From Bacillota bacterium (GTDB lineage: Bacteria > Bacillota > Clostridia > Lachnospirales > Lachnospiraceae): a stretch of 64,000 bases of DNA. The notes beneath the pieces are model-generated. The model was given only the letters and a program-made list of their open reading frames with translations, was not told where the DNA came from and did not search any database. This document shows, in pieces, positions 7,780 through 17,068 of this stretch (positions within the stretch are counted from its first letter, which is position 1; the number at the start of each line of letters is the position of its first letter). The DNA is taken from positions 18,524-82,523 of the forward strand of contig JAEYFP010000007.1 of the NCBI GenBank assembly GCA_023402845.1, in the 5' to 3' direction. The position numbers and the translations under genes are program-made.

Positions 7780-8585
7780 AGCTCTGCCCCTTCCTCATCA
7801 TCCTTCCCAAGGTATGCCTCGATTACTCTTGGGTTATTCGCAATTTCTTCGGGTGTGCCGGAAGCAATCGTCACTCCGTAGTCAATCACCTGTATCCTCT
7901 CGCACACCTTCATGACAAGGCTCATGTCATGTTCAATCAGAAGGATGGAAATATTAAATTTTTTGCGGATGACCGTGATGATATCCAACAGCTCAGAGGT
8001 CTCCGTAGGATTCATTCCCGCTGCGGGCTCATCTAAAAGAAGCAACTTCATTCCCGTACCCAACGCTCTGGCAATCTCCAGCCTTCTCTGCTGCCCGTAA
8101 GGCAGATTTTCTGCTGTAAAATCGGCTTTATCCTTCAGATGCACAAGTTCCAATAATTCCAAAGCCCTTTCCCTTGCCTCCGCCTCCTGTTTCCAATACT
8201 TAGGGAGTCTGAAAATAGACGACGCGAGAGAATACGACAGATGCATATTCATAGCAGCCATTACATTTTCAACAACCGTCATCTTTTTAAACAGACGGAT
8301 ATTTTGAAAGGTTCTGGATATTCCAGCAGCCACAACCTGATGAGTTTTCTTCCCGTTCATCTTCTCACCGTTAAGAAAAAAGGCTCCCTCTGTCGGTGTA
8401 TAAACACCGGTCAGAAGATTAAAAACCGTAGTCTTTCCGGCTCCGTTTGGACCAATCAACCCGACAAACTCACTTTTTCCGATATCAATACTGAAGGAAT
8501 CAACCGCTTTCAGACCGCCAAAGGTAACTCCAAGATTTTGCACTCTTAAAACCGGCACCTCTTCTGTCAGTCTACTCATCGGCAT
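7773..8585 (-). CDS. livG: Branched-chain amino-acid ABC transporter ATPase LivG
   Basis: 270 residues. Walker A GPNGAGKTT, a LivG-characteristic insertion around RTFQNIRLFKKMTVVENVMA, signature LPYGQQRRLEIARAL and Walker B LLLLDEPAAGMNPTE. It overlaps both livM upstream and livF downstream by a few bases, so translation of the three is coupled. Confidence 0.95.
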   Translation of the reverse strand: MPMSRLTEEVPVLRVQNLGVTFGGLKAVDSFSIDIGKSEFVGLIGPNGAGKTTVFNLLTGVYTPTEGAFFLNGEKMNGKKTHQVVAAGISRTFQNIRLFKKMTVVENVMAAMNMHLSYSLASSIFRLPKYWKQEAEARERALELLELVHLKDKADFTAENLPYGQQRRLEIARALGTGMKLLLLDEPAAGMNPTETSELLDIITVIRKKFNISILLIEHDMSLVMKVCERIQVIDYGVTIASGTPEEIANNPRVIEAYLGKDDEEGAELC

Positions 8586-9585
8586 TTCCTCCTTTCCTGA
8601 CCTGTGCAGCCTTCACAAAAGCCGCAAGCCTTCCCAGCAATCTGGTAAGCGAGAACTCCCACTTTCCGAAAATTCCGCCCGGTTTGAAAATCATAACCAA
8701 TACAAGGACAACGGAGTAAGCCAGTATTCTGTAAATAGCAAATTGGCGCATAGCCTCGGGCAGTGCGGACAGAAAAGCCGCGCCGATAATGGAACCGGTC
8801 AACGAACCGGTGCCGCCGATAATCACTTCTGTCAGCATTTCTGCCGAATACATAAAATTAAAATTCGTAGGGATCATCGCCGTCATATAATGTGCATACA
8901 TTGCTCCTCCGATTCCCGCAAAAAAAGCCGAAATCGTAAAGTTCAGCACCTTGTAAAAGGTGACATTGATCCCGCTCGCACTTGCAGCAATATAATCCTC
9001 CCTGATGGCAATTACCGTCCTGCCGAAACGGGAACGCGTATACATGTACATTACCGTCACACAAATGACCATAGCCCAGAAACACCAATAAAAATCAGAA
9101 AGCTTGGCAATACCGCTCATCGTTCGCCCGGAGCCGGTAATCTCAAAATTACAAAAGGCAACTCTGATAATTTCCGCAAAGGCCACCGTCACAATCGCGA
9201 GATAATCACCCCTCAGCCTGAGTGCAGGTATTCCTACGAGAACTCCCGTACATGCGGCTGCAATCCCGCCCACCAAAAGTGCGATGATAAAGAGCAGCAG
9301 CTTTGGAACGCCATATTCAGAAAGCGCATTCGTCAATATGGCGGAGGCATAAGCCCCTACCGACATAAATCCCGCGTGTCCAAGTGAAAATTCGCCCATA
9401 AATCCCACCAAAAGATTTAAAGAGGTAACCAAAATAATCGTATAACAGGCAGTCGTAAAAATACCTTTAATATAGGAGGTTCTGGTGCCTAGTATGTTCG
9501 ACTGGAACAACCCGTACAGAAGTACGAACAGTACGAGAATACCGATTACATTTATGATATAAGATTGTTTTTTGCTTTTTGGCAT
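8572..9585 (-). CDS. livM: Branched-chain amino-acid ABC transporter permease LivM
   Basis: Predicted 337 residues with about nine to ten membrane helices and the family motifs LVGFMGEFSLGHAGFMSVGA and ALRLRGDYLAIVTVAFAEI. It forms the transmembrane pore with LivH. Two starts are possible: ATG at 9585 (AGGTGAG upstream), used here, and GTG at 9594, which directly follows the livH stop. The last 14 bases overlap livG. Confidence 0.93.
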   Translation of the reverse strand: MPKSKKQSYIINVIGILVLFVLLYGLFQSNILGTRTSYIKGIFTTACYTIILVTSLNLLVGFMGEFSLGHAGFMSVGAYASAILTNALSEYGVPKLLLFIIALLVGGIAAACTGVLVGIPALRLRGDYLAIVTVAFAEIIRVAFCNFEITGSGRTMSGIAKLSDFYWCFWAMVICVTVMYMYTRSRFGRTVIAIREDYIAASASGINVTFYKVLNFTISAFFAGIGGAMYAHYMTAMIPTNFNFMYSAEMLTEVIIGGTGSLTGSIIGAAFLSALPEAMRQFAIYRILAYSVVLVLVMIFKPGGIFGKWEFSLTRLLGRLAAFVKAAQVRKGGNADE

Positions 9586-9594
9586 CCGTCTCAC

Positions 9595-10503
9595 CTACAC
9601 TTTCTCTCCGACATTCTTACCCATAATGCCGGTCGGTTTAATCAGTAAAACAAAAATCAAAAGACTGTAGGTAATCGCCTCATACCAGCCGGGAGCGATA
9701 TACACCTTAACAAAGATCTCCACGAGCCCTACGATAATACCTCCCACCATAGCTCCCGGTATACTTCCGATACCGCCCAGTACAGCTGCTATGAACGCCT
9801 TAAGTCCCATCATGGAGCCCATATCCGTCGTACACCTCGGATAGGTAGAGCAATACATAAGCGCCGCTACCGCAGCGAGTCCCGAACCGATCGCAAAGGT
9901 CGTTGTAATGATTTTATTAACATTGATCCCCATCAAAGTGGATGCCTCTTTATCCTGCGGCACCGCACGCATTGCTTTTCCAAGCCTCGTTTTTTTCACA
10001 AACAGCTGCAGCCCCACCATCATAATGATACCTATGCTGATCGTCAATAAATACTTCCACTGCAGCTTTGCTCCCAGCACCTCCATCGAAGGCAGTGTAA
10101 AAATAGCAGTGACAGATTTTGGATTTGCACCGAACAATACCATGGCAAGATTCTCCAGAAACAGACTCATTGCCAGCGCCGTAATCAGTGCCGACATAGA
10201 ACCGGCTCCCCTCACGGGCCTATACGCAATGATTTCTACGGCTACTCCCACTCCAACACATACTGCAATGGCGACTATCACCGCCAGCCATGCCGGCATC
10301 CCGTAATTAATCATCAAGGGCACCGTATAAAACAGCGTATACGCTCCGACCATGATAAAATCTCCATGTGCAAAATTAATCATGCGGATAATACCGTATA
10401 CCATTGTATAGCCTAATGCTATTAACGCATAAATAGCGCCCTGATTCAGTCCGTTTATAATACTTTGTATAAATAGGGACACTTGCCTTACACTTCCTTT
10501 CAT
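9595..10503 (-). CDS. livH: Branched-chain amino-acid ABC transporter permease LivH
   Basis: 302 residues, multi-spanning, with the LivH opening SLFIQSIINGLNQGAIYALI and the motif MVYGIIRMINFAHGDFIMVG. It is the partner of LivM. The ATG at 10503 is weakly supported by a GGGA; a GTG at 10482 would fit the start of most homologues better. A strong hairpin separates it from livK. Confidence 0.93.
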   Translation of the reverse strand: MKGSVRQVSLFIQSIINGLNQGAIYALIALGYTMVYGIIRMINFAHGDFIMVGAYTLFYTVPLMINYGMPAWLAVIVAIAVCVGVGVAVEIIAYRPVRGAGSMSALITALAMSLFLENLAMVLFGANPKSVTAIFTLPSMEVLGAKLQWKYLLTISIGIIMMVGLQLFVKKTRLGKAMRAVPQDKEASTLMGINVNKIITTTFAIGSGLAAVAALMYCSTYPRCTTDMGSMMGLKAFIAAVLGGIGSIPGAMVGGIIVGLVEIFVKVYIAPGWYEAITYSLLIFVLLIKPTGIMGKNVGEKV

Positions 10504-10539
10504 TTATGTTTTCCCAACTTTATCGGGAGGTTTGATATA

Positions 10540-10571
10540 GGAAAGGCATAAGTTTTTACTTATGCCTTTCC
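10540..10571 (-). terminator. Intercistronic hairpin between livK and livH
   Basis: A 13-bp perfect stem (GGAAAGGCATAAG and its complement) with a 6-base loop and no strong T-run on the minus strand. This fits a processing or partial-termination site that keeps livK mRNA more abundant than the permease mRNA. Confidence 0.6.
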
Positions 10572-10602
10572 TTCCTTTACGCATGAATATTGCTATTCAT
10601 TA

Positions 10603-11835
10603 TTAATTTCCTTCAGGAGAAAGTGTTTGATACCATTTTACAGTCCCGTTATCATAAGTATTGATTACAACGCTCTTTGCGGGATCACCGTTTTCATCAA
10701 GTGTAAAGGTTCCTCCCACACCGGTAAATGTCATTCCTGTCATTCCGCTGACGAGAGAAGCCGTATCGGTGCCTCCTCCCTGCTCAGCCGCCTGTACCAG
10801 CATATAAATCGCGTCATAGTAAAGTGCCGCGCAAGCATTCAGGCTTTCCGTACCGTAGGTTTCGGTATATTTTGTCACAAAGGACTGAACCGTCTCCGAG
10901 GTATCCTCCGAAGAATAATGGTTCGTAAAATAGCAATTATCAAAGTAAGTTTCCAGACCGGTCGTATCGGAACCATCCCATCCGTCACCTCCCATAATAA
11001 TACCTTCAAAGCCGGCATCCCTTGCCTGCTGAACCAAAAGGGGTACGGTATCCAAAAAACAGGGGTAAAATAGGAAGCCTGCTCCCGAGGCTACCGCCTG
11101 CGATACCTGTGCGGTAAAGTCGGTATCTTTTGTCGTGCATTCTCCGGTGTATGCAATTTCGATGCCTGCCGCTTCCGCATTTTCCACAAATGCATCCTTT
11201 AATCCGTTGGAATAATCATCATCCTTCGCATAAATAATTGCTACCTTCTCTGTGCCCTGCTCTTTCGCAAAAGCCGCTGCCATTTTTCCCTGATACGGAT
11301 CTATGAAACAATCTCTGAAAATTGTGGGTCCGACCTGCGTAACCTTATAATTGGTCGCTCCCGTTGCCAACAGCAGCATCCCCTGCTCATTAGCAAGCTC
11401 TGCCATCGGAAGTGTAACGGAGGAGAAAAAGGCTCCCACAACCGCTTCCGGCACTTCCGGCTCCAAACTGTTATAAGCATTTACTGCCTGCTTGGAATCG
11501 GTGCCGTCATCGACAACCTTGCCGCCGTTGACAATTTCCACCTTAACCGCACTGTCGCTGTTGTTGATTTCCTCCGCAGCCATCGTCACGGCATTTTGCG
11601 CACCTTCTCCATAGATGGCCGAACCGCCTGTCATGGAACAGATCACACCGATTCTTATCACTTGATCTTCTTCTCCCGCAGGAACGCTTTCTGCAGCACC
11701 CGCTTCTTCCGTCTCCGGTTCTGCCGCGGCGGCTGCCTCCGTACCGGACGCATCTGCGGCTTTAGCACCGCAGCCCGTCAGCATCGTTCCGATCATTGCT
11801 GCGCAGAGCAATAAGCTCAATACCTTTTTCTTCAT
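10603..11835 (-). CDS. livK: Branched-chain amino-acid ABC transporter substrate-binding lipoprotein LivK
   Basis: 410 residues. Signal peptide MKKKVLSLLLCAAMIGTM with lipobox LTGC (Cys22), an Ala/Glu linker to about residue 57, then the type I periplasmic-binding fold (IRIGVICSMTGGSAIYGEGA; GTDSKQAVNAYNSL). It captures Leu/Ile/Val-like ligands outside the membrane for LivHMGF; exact ligand cannot be read from sequence. AGGAGG lies before the ATG. Confidence 0.93.
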   Translation of the reverse strand: MKKKVLSLLLCAAMIGTMLTGCGAKAADASGTEAAAAAEPETEEAGAAESVPAGEEDQVIRIGVICSMTGGSAIYGEGAQNAVTMAAEEINNSDSAVKVEIVNGGKVVDDGTDSKQAVNAYNSLEPEVPEAVVGAFFSSVTLPMAELANEQGMLLLATGATNYKVTQVGPTIFRDCFIDPYQGKMAAAFAKEQGTEKVAIIYAKDDDYSNGLKDAFVENAEAAGIEIAYTGECTTKDTDFTAQVSQAVASGAGFLFYPCFLDTVPLLVQQARDAGFEGIIMGGDGWDGSDTTGLETYFDNCYFTNHYSSEDTSETVQSFVTKYTETYGTESLNACAALYYDAIYMLVQAAEQGGGTDTASLVSGMTGMTFTGVGGTFTLDENGDPAKSVVINTYDNGTVKWYQTLSPEGN

Positions 11836-11916
11836 AACTGATTCCTCCTCAATTTTTTTTATAAATCACCCTTGTCGGCGAATTTATCTTTTTATACTGC
11901 GTCCTTGTTTGAACGT

Positions 11917-12540
11917 CTATCCATGATATTTCATGTCGATTGTTTCTTTGATGATATCAGCGCTCTGCTCATAAGTCAGGTCATCCGTATTTATACACAA
12001 ATCGTAGTTGCTGGGGCTCTCCCAGATCCGTCCGGTATGGTACTGATAATACTCCTTCCGGTACTTATTATTTTTCGATATATATTTTTCCGCTTCCTTC
12101 CGGGAAATTCCCTGCCGCTCCATTTCCCTGCTGATACAGACAGGATCCGTAGCACAGATAAATACTCTGAGTACATTCGGATAACCCTTCAAAACATAAT
12201 CACAGGCCCTCCCTACACAAACATAGGATTCTCTCTCCGCAAGCTCTTTTAAAACTTTTGCCTGATAATTGAACAAATTCTGATCCGATACAAAATCATT
12301 GCTTTCAGGAGAAATCAATTCTCCGTTATATACTTTCTTTGATACCTTATACAGCAGCTTATTTCTGCTGCTCTCTTCCACTCTTGCAAACAGTTCTTCG
12401 CTGATTCCGCTGTCTTCTGAGGCAAGACGAAGCAAATTCCTGTCATACATATCAATCCCATAATGATCCGCCAGCAGTCTGCTGATTGTAGTTCCTCCGC
12501 TTCCGCATGTTCTTGTGACAGCAATTACAAACCTTTCCAT
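11917..12540 (-). CDS. Cytidylate-kinase-like P-loop protein
   Basis: 207 residues. The N-terminus FVIAVTRTCGSGGTTISRLLA is the phosphate-binding loop of the Cytidylate_kin2 family, and SREMERQGISRKEAEKYI with the following NNKYRKEYY segment matches the lid region. True substrate is unknown: these proteins are distinct from canonical Cmk. The ATG at 12540 has GGGAGGAG upstream; the in-frame start at 12570 does not. It lies 81 bases before livK on the same strand and may be co-transcribed. Confidence 0.8.
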   Translation of the reverse strand: MERFVIAVTRTCGSGGTTISRLLADHYGIDMYDRNLLRLASEDSGISEELFARVEESSRNKLLYKVSKKVYNGELISPESNDFVSDQNLFNYQAKVLKELAERESYVCVGRACDYVLKGYPNVLRVFICATDPVCISREMERQGISRKEAEKYISKNNKYRKEYYQYHTGRIWESPSNYDLCINTDDLTYEQSADIIKETIDMKYHG

Positions 12541-12612
12541 AACTTGCTCCTCCCACCCTAAATTTTTCATGATCTTGTTTTATTGAAAACTCATAGAAAT
12601 TTTCTACCTAAA

Positions 12613-12653
12613 ACAAAAAAAAGGTGTAACCAAATATATGGTTAACACCTTTG
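12613..12653 (-). terminator. Intrinsic terminator of the dat-pxp operon
   Basis: On the minus strand AAAGGTGTTAACCA pairs, with one bulged base, to TGGTTACACCTTT and is followed by eight T. It lies 44 bases after the pxpA stop. Confidence 0.85.
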
Positions 12654-12696
12654 TATAATCCACATTGTAGCATATGCTTTTAGAAAAAGCAATATT

Positions 12697-13458
12697 TTAT
12701 TTTCCAAAATTTTTTGTATCGATCCCATTTTGCTCAAAAGCGCTCCGCAGGCTCTGCACAAAGGCAAGTGCCTTTTCCCCGTCTCCATGAACACACACAC
12801 TGTCTGCACAAATGGGGATTTCCCTTCCATTCACTGCCGTCACCTTCTTCTCAAGTATCATTTTCAGAACTCTTTCGATTGCAAGCTTCTCATCTATGAT
12901 CATTGCGCCGAGCTTTGTCCTTGCCACGAGTGACCCATCCTCCTCATAGGCTCTGTCGGCAAAAACCTCTTCTGCCGCCTTCATCCCAAGCGCATCCGCC
13001 GCCTTTTTCATCTGGCTTCCCGCCAGCACAAGCATCACCAAATCCCTGTTTACCGCACGCACTCCCTCACAGACGGCTTTCGCAAGTTCATAGTCCTTAC
13101 CTGCCATATTGTACAAAGCCCCATGAAGCTTTACATGTCCAAGCGGCACGCCTTCTGCTCTGCAAAATGCCTCCAGGGCGCCGACCTGATACTGTACCAT
13201 TGCTTTTGCCTCCGCCAAAGAAACGGCCAAATTACGCCGGCCAAACCCTGCCAGATCCGGAAAGCCGGGATGCGCCCCTACGGAAACTCCGTATTTTTTA
13301 CACAAGGCCACCGTATTTGACATCACGAGAGGATCCGAGGCATGAAAGCCGCAGGCAACATTCGCAGATGAGATAAGCGGAATCACCTCTTCATCCATAC
13401 CCATTTTATAAGCACCAAAACTTTCTCCCAAATCGCAATTCAAATCAATTCTGTTCAT
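12697..13458 (-). CDS. pxpA: 5-oxoprolinase subunit PxpA (LamB/YcsF family)
   Basis: 253 residues with the family opening IDLNCDLGESFGAYKMG and the conserved NVACGFHASDP and GVSVGAHPGFPDLAGFGRR. With PxpB and PxpC it hydrolyses 5-oxoproline (pyroglutamate) to glutamate using ATP. It is the last gene of the operon, 11 bases after the DUF1445 gene. Confidence 0.93.
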   Translation of the reverse strand: MNRIDLNCDLGESFGAYKMGMDEEVIPLISSANVACGFHASDPLVMSNTVALCKKYGVSVGAHPGFPDLAGFGRRNLAVSLAEAKAMVQYQVGALEAFCRAEGVPLGHVKLHGALYNMAGKDYELAKAVCEGVRAVNRDLVMLVLAGSQMKKAADALGMKAAEEVFADRAYEEDGSLVARTKLGAMIIDEKLAIERVLKMILEKKVTAVNGREIPICADSVCVHGDGEKALAFVQSLRSAFEQNGIDTKNFGK

Positions 13459-13469
13459 AGTATTCCTCT

Positions 13470-14255
13470 CTATTCCTTCAGATCAATATTCTTTACATCG
13501 GTAATCAGCATATGCCCCGGTGCATGTGTGATGCAAAAATCAGGCATAGAAGCCATTACGGCAGCCTGAGGCGTCACGCCGCAGGCCCAGAATACAGGGA
13601 CCTCTCCTTCCTTCACTGAAACGGCATCCCCGAAATCAGGCTGAGCCAGATTTTGGATTCCGATCACCTCTGGATTTCCTATATGAACCGGCGCACCGTG
13701 CACTTTGGGGATTGCCGCCGTTACCGTTACCGCTTTCACTACCTGCTCATAGGGGATGGGTCTCATACTCACGACCATATTTCCGTGAAAAGCGCCCGCC
13801 GAAGCACAGGGGATGTTTGTCAGATACATCGGCACATTACAGTGCTCCGTATTATGGCGCATCTCGATTCCCGCCTCCGTCAGCTCCGACTCAAAGGAAA
13901 AGCTGCAGCCGATCAGAAAGCTCACAAAGTCATCACGCCAAAATGAAGCTGTGTCCGTATATTCTCCGGTCAATTTTCCGTATTCATAAACACGGTATTT
14001 CGGAATATCCGTTGCGATATCCGCGCCGGCTGCTATCTTTTTCAAAAACCTGCTTCCTGTATCACTGACCTCCAAAAGGGGACAGGCCTTCGGATTCCTC
14101 TGGCTGAACAGCAAAAAATCATATGCATACTTTTGGGGCAGCACCACCAAATTTGCTTGTGCATAGCCGGGGCAAAGACCCGAAGTGGGTTCTCGCAGTT
14201 TCCCTTCCCTGATTTGGCAGCGGACATCTGCCGGCGATATCAAACTGTTTTCCAT
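13470..14255 (-). CDS. DUF1445 protein (putative hydro-lyase; D-glutamate cyclase N-terminal-type)
   Basis: 261 residues, full length for the family: GLCPGYAQANLVVLP, DDFVSFLIGCSFSFESEL, RHNTEHCNVPMYLTNIPC and the C-terminal THAPGHMLITDV. In vertebrate D-glutamate cyclase (DGLUCY) a DUF1445 region is fused to a DUF4392 region; here both are separate genes in one operon (the other is 15987-17060). That makes a role in D-glutamate/5-oxo-D-proline conversion plausible. The start overlaps pxpC by 16 bases. Confidence 0.85.
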   Translation of the reverse strand: MENSLISPADVRCQIREGKLREPTSGLCPGYAQANLVVLPQKYAYDFLLFSQRNPKACPLLEVSDTGSRFLKKIAAGADIATDIPKYRVYEYGKLTGEYTDTASFWRDDFVSFLIGCSFSFESELTEAGIEMRHNTEHCNVPMYLTNIPCASAGAFHGNMVVSMRPIPYEQVVKAVTVTAAIPKVHGAPVHIGNPEVIGIQNLAQPDFGDAVSVKEGEVPVFWACGVTPQAAVMASMPDFCITHAPGHMLITDVKNIDLKE

Positions 14256-15253
14256 AAGCCCCTCCTGCGTATTCTTTCAAAATAACTCAGATTTTCCCTG
14301 CAATATCCGATCCGTCTCATCAGACAGCGCTCCTCTCTCTTGGCTTTCCGGTATAATGCCTGCGCCTCTCCAACCGTTACCCAGGAAAAGCGTACCGCAG
14401 AGCCCGGCATGCACTGCACAAGCCGAGGCAGATCCACCGAGATTACCGTTCCGATTTTGGCATACCCTCCCGTGGTCTGACGATCCGCAAGCAAAACCAT
14501 CGGCATCCCGTTAGAGGGCACCTGAACGGAGCCCTCGGCTACTGCGTCGGATATGATATCAGCCTTGCCGCATAGGCCGACGGCAGGTCCTTCAAGCCGA
14601 TATCCCATACGGTCAGATTCTCCGGAAACAACATATTTCTCACCTCCGAATGTCCGCTTCCCCTCCTGTGTAAAATTATCATACTGCGGACCCGGAACTA
14701 CACGGATGCTTACCTCGGGCAGATACTCCTTATAAGAAATTTTCTTCTGATTTAAATGTAACAGCAGACTTGTCTCTGTACAAAGCGGGAGAATATCTCC
14801 CTTTTCAAGCTTCCTTCCCTGAAAGCCTCCTATTGTGCACTTTAAATGAGTGGATTTGCTGCCAAGCGCCTCCGGTATCAAAAAGCCTCCGGTTACGGCA
14901 AGATAACCATATCTGCCGTTTCGTGCCGTCCGGCACCTTAACAGATCTCCGGCCATTGCACGTACCGCCTGACAGCACGGGATCTCCTTATCATTCAAAC
15001 GCGGCTGCAGATCGGCTCCCGTAAGGGCAAAAAAACAATCACAGGAAAAGCGGAAAGAACCGCCCATATAAATCATCTCCAGCACTGCCTCCCCCGGAGG
15101 ATTATTCACCAACAAATTGGCTTCCCGCATAGCTTTTAGATCCATGCAGCCGCAGACGGAAAACCCGCTTGCCTGATAGCCGTATCTGCCACCATCCTGA
15201 ACAGTCGTCATCAGGCCCGGTTCCAAAATTTCCAATTGCATCCGTTTGTCCAT
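14240..15253 (-). CDS. pxpC: 5-oxoprolinase subunit PxpC (biotin-dependent carboxyltransferase-like, KipA family)
   Basis: 337 residues. EILEPGLMTTVQDGGRYGYQ at the N-terminus, VSGESDRMGYRLEGP, and MPMVLLADRQTTGGYAKIGTV mark the KipA/AHS2 fold. It acts with PxpB and PxpA in ATP-dependent opening of 5-oxoproline. It sits 13 bases after pxpB and overlaps the next gene. Confidence 0.92.
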   Translation of the reverse strand: MDKRMQLEILEPGLMTTVQDGGRYGYQASGFSVCGCMDLKAMREANLLVNNPPGEAVLEMIYMGGSFRFSCDCFFALTGADLQPRLNDKEIPCCQAVRAMAGDLLRCRTARNGRYGYLAVTGGFLIPEALGSKSTHLKCTIGGFQGRKLEKGDILPLCTETSLLLHLNQKKISYKEYLPEVSIRVVPGPQYDNFTQEGKRTFGGEKYVVSGESDRMGYRLEGPAVGLCGKADIISDAVAEGSVQVPSNGMPMVLLADRQTTGGYAKIGTVISVDLPRLVQCMPGSAVRFSWVTVGEAQALYRKAKREERCLMRRIGYCRENLSYFERIRRRGLWKTV

Positions 15254-15266
15254 ACATGCCTCCTCT

Positions 15267-15983
15267 TCATTCTATGATATAGCGGTGTTTGTAACTTCCC
15301 TGCTTTACTTCGTCTAAAATCTCATGATACTCTTCACCGGTAATCGGCTGAAAACGAATATATTCCCCCATCTCATACAAAATGGGAGGATTACGGTGCA
15401 CATCATAGAGCTGCAGCGGAGTTCTGCCGATCAGCTGCCAGCCCCCCGGAGAATCCAGAGGATACATTCCTGTCTGTTCTCCTCCTATCCCGATACTGCC
15501 AGCCGGAATACGGACTCTCGGACTTGCCAGCCTCGGACAGAAAATACGTTCATCCAGTCCTCCGAGGTAGGCAAAACCCGGAAGAAAACCCAACAGATAG
15601 ATCAGATAATCCCGACTGCTGTGAAGCCGTATGACCTCCTCTTCCGTCATTCCCGCATGTCCTGCGACATAATTGATATCCTCTCCGAAGTCATTTCCGT
15701 AGCATGCGGGAATGATATGGATTTTCCTTGGTCCTGCCTTCGGTGCAAGAAGACCTGCCGTTTCCTTTGCAAGAATTTTTTTCATTCTTTCATAGTTCAC
15801 TTTTTGACAGTCATAAAATACTAACAGCGAGCAGAAAGACGGTATCATCTCACGGATTTCTTTTTTGTTTTGCAGTTTTTCCATAAGAAAGCGGATTCTG
15901 CCGTTTGTCTCTTCACTGATCTTTTGTTCAAACTGGACTGCAATTGCCTGTTCTCCCACCGCTGAAAATATTATTTTATCCAT
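15267..15983 (-). CDS. pxpB: 5-oxoprolinase subunit PxpB (KipI family)
   Basis: 238 residues with AHS1 motifs: FSAVGEQAIAVQFEQKISEE at the N-terminus, LLGFLPGFAYLGGLDERI, PRLASPRVRIPAGSIGIGG and SPGGWQLIGRTP. In Bacillus the homologue KipI also inhibits a sporulation kinase, but the pxp context here argues for the enzyme. It starts 3 bases after the DUF4392 gene. Confidence 0.92.
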   Translation of the reverse strand: MDKIIFSAVGEQAIAVQFEQKISEETNGRIRFLMEKLQNKKEIREMIPSFCSLLVFYDCQKVNYERMKKILAKETAGLLAPKAGPRKIHIIPACYGNDFGEDINYVAGHAGMTEEEVIRLHSSRDYLIYLLGFLPGFAYLGGLDERIFCPRLASPRVRIPAGSIGIGGEQTGMYPLDSPGGWQLIGRTPLQLYDVHRNPPILYEMGEYIRFQPITGEEYHEILDEVKQGSYKHRYIIE

Positions 15984-15986
15984 GAT

Positions 15987-17060
15987 TCAAGCTCCCGGTT
16001 CAAAAAAATTTTTATCGATTACCTTTTCAAACCATTCCCCGCATATAGGGAAATGCTGCAGTGAATTCACAACACACTGACGCATAACCTCCAGAAGATA
16101 CAAATGAAATTCCATTCCTATCCCGTCAATTGCATAATCCACCCAACCGTTCATATCTACCATACCGCAGTTGGAGGCCGTTTTGATTGCCTCTTTTTCC
16201 ATATCCCCGCCATGAATAAGTTCGGGTTTTTTTAACAGCCATGCAGTAGCCGCTATCAGAGCCTGCGCACCCCAGTGGGAGATTGTTGTTGTTATAATAT
16301 AATCTGCCGCCTCCGCGGAGCTGCTTCCGCCTCCGCATCCGCAGGCACATCCGTTTTCTTCCATATAAGGCACATATTTTTCAAGATGCTTTTTTAATGT
16401 ACCCATTCCCAGCTCATTTCCCAGATCCCCTATTGCAATCGTCATAATGCCTGCTTCTCTGCATCTTCGAAACAGCACATCCGTCTTTGCCTCCAGTTCC
16501 GTCACATCAAGTCCCTTTGCTGTATGATATACACCTTTTATATTGGCACCCGGTGCCTCAATGGCGATCACGGCCTTCGGGGGAAGCTCCCGCAAAATTT
16601 CTGCGGCCTGCCCCTCTGCCTTCTCCTGCTCCTTTGTAAAAACAATACGTCCGGCGGCAATGGGCATACTTCTGATTTCCTTATAGCTGTCATACAGGTG
16701 AAGTCCCACCACACCGGAAAGCCTTCGTACGGCATCCTTGCATTCCTCCGGGCAAATGATCACCGGCTTTACGCCATAAGCCTTCACGAGCATCCTGGCA
16801 AACAGCATGGCTCCAATAATTCCGTCTGTCTCCGCCTTTCTGTGAGGCAGAAGAACAAAGCCTGTTATGATATACACAATGTCATCCTGTTTGAGCACAT
16901 TTTTTAATTTTTTTGCACATTTCATCACGGCTGGCTCTCCCATATACGCCCGTGTACCTTTATATAAGATTCTGCAGACACCGTAACCTCTTGGATCTAA
17001 ATTAATCAGCTGATCCAAATCTTCTCCGATATTCAATTCTGCCAATTCTTTTGCATCCAT
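15987..17060 (-). CDS. DUF4392 protein (D-glutamate cyclase C-terminal-type)
   Basis: Predicted 357 residues. Conserved segments include YIITGFVLLPHRKAETDGI, VIAIEAPGANIKGVYH, TIAIGDLGNELGMG and TISHWGAQALIAA, all typical of the glutamate cyclase domain shared with DGLUCY. A Cys/Gly-rich stretch (CACGCGGGSSS, about 251-261) could bind metal. Expected role: reversible conversion of D-glutamate to 5-oxo-D-proline, inferred from the family. The ATG at 17060 is preferred over the adjacent ATG at 17063 by spacing from GAGG. Confidence 0.88.
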   Translation of the reverse strand: MDAKELAELNIGEDLDQLINLDPRGYGVCRILYKGTRAYMGEPAVMKCAKKLKNVLKQDDIVYIITGFVLLPHRKAETDGIIGAMLFARMLVKAYGVKPVIICPEECKDAVRRLSGVVGLHLYDSYKEIRSMPIAAGRIVFTKEQEKAEGQAAEILRELPPKAVIAIEAPGANIKGVYHTAKGLDVTELEAKTDVLFRRCREAGIMTIAIGDLGNELGMGTLKKHLEKYVPYMEENGCACGCGGGSSSAEAADYIITTTISHWGAQALIAATAWLLKKPELIHGGDMEKEAIKTASNCGMVDMNGWVDYAIDGIGMEFHLYLLEVMRQCVVNSLQHFPICGEWFEKVIDKNFFEPGA

Positions 17061-17068
17061 CATAATCC

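Noticed and set aside
15267..15983. KipI sporulation-kinase inhibitor role for the PxpB gene
   Set aside because: The family includes KipI, but the gene is locked between DUF4392 and pxpC with pxpA in the operon, so the 5-oxoprolinase role is the simpler reading.
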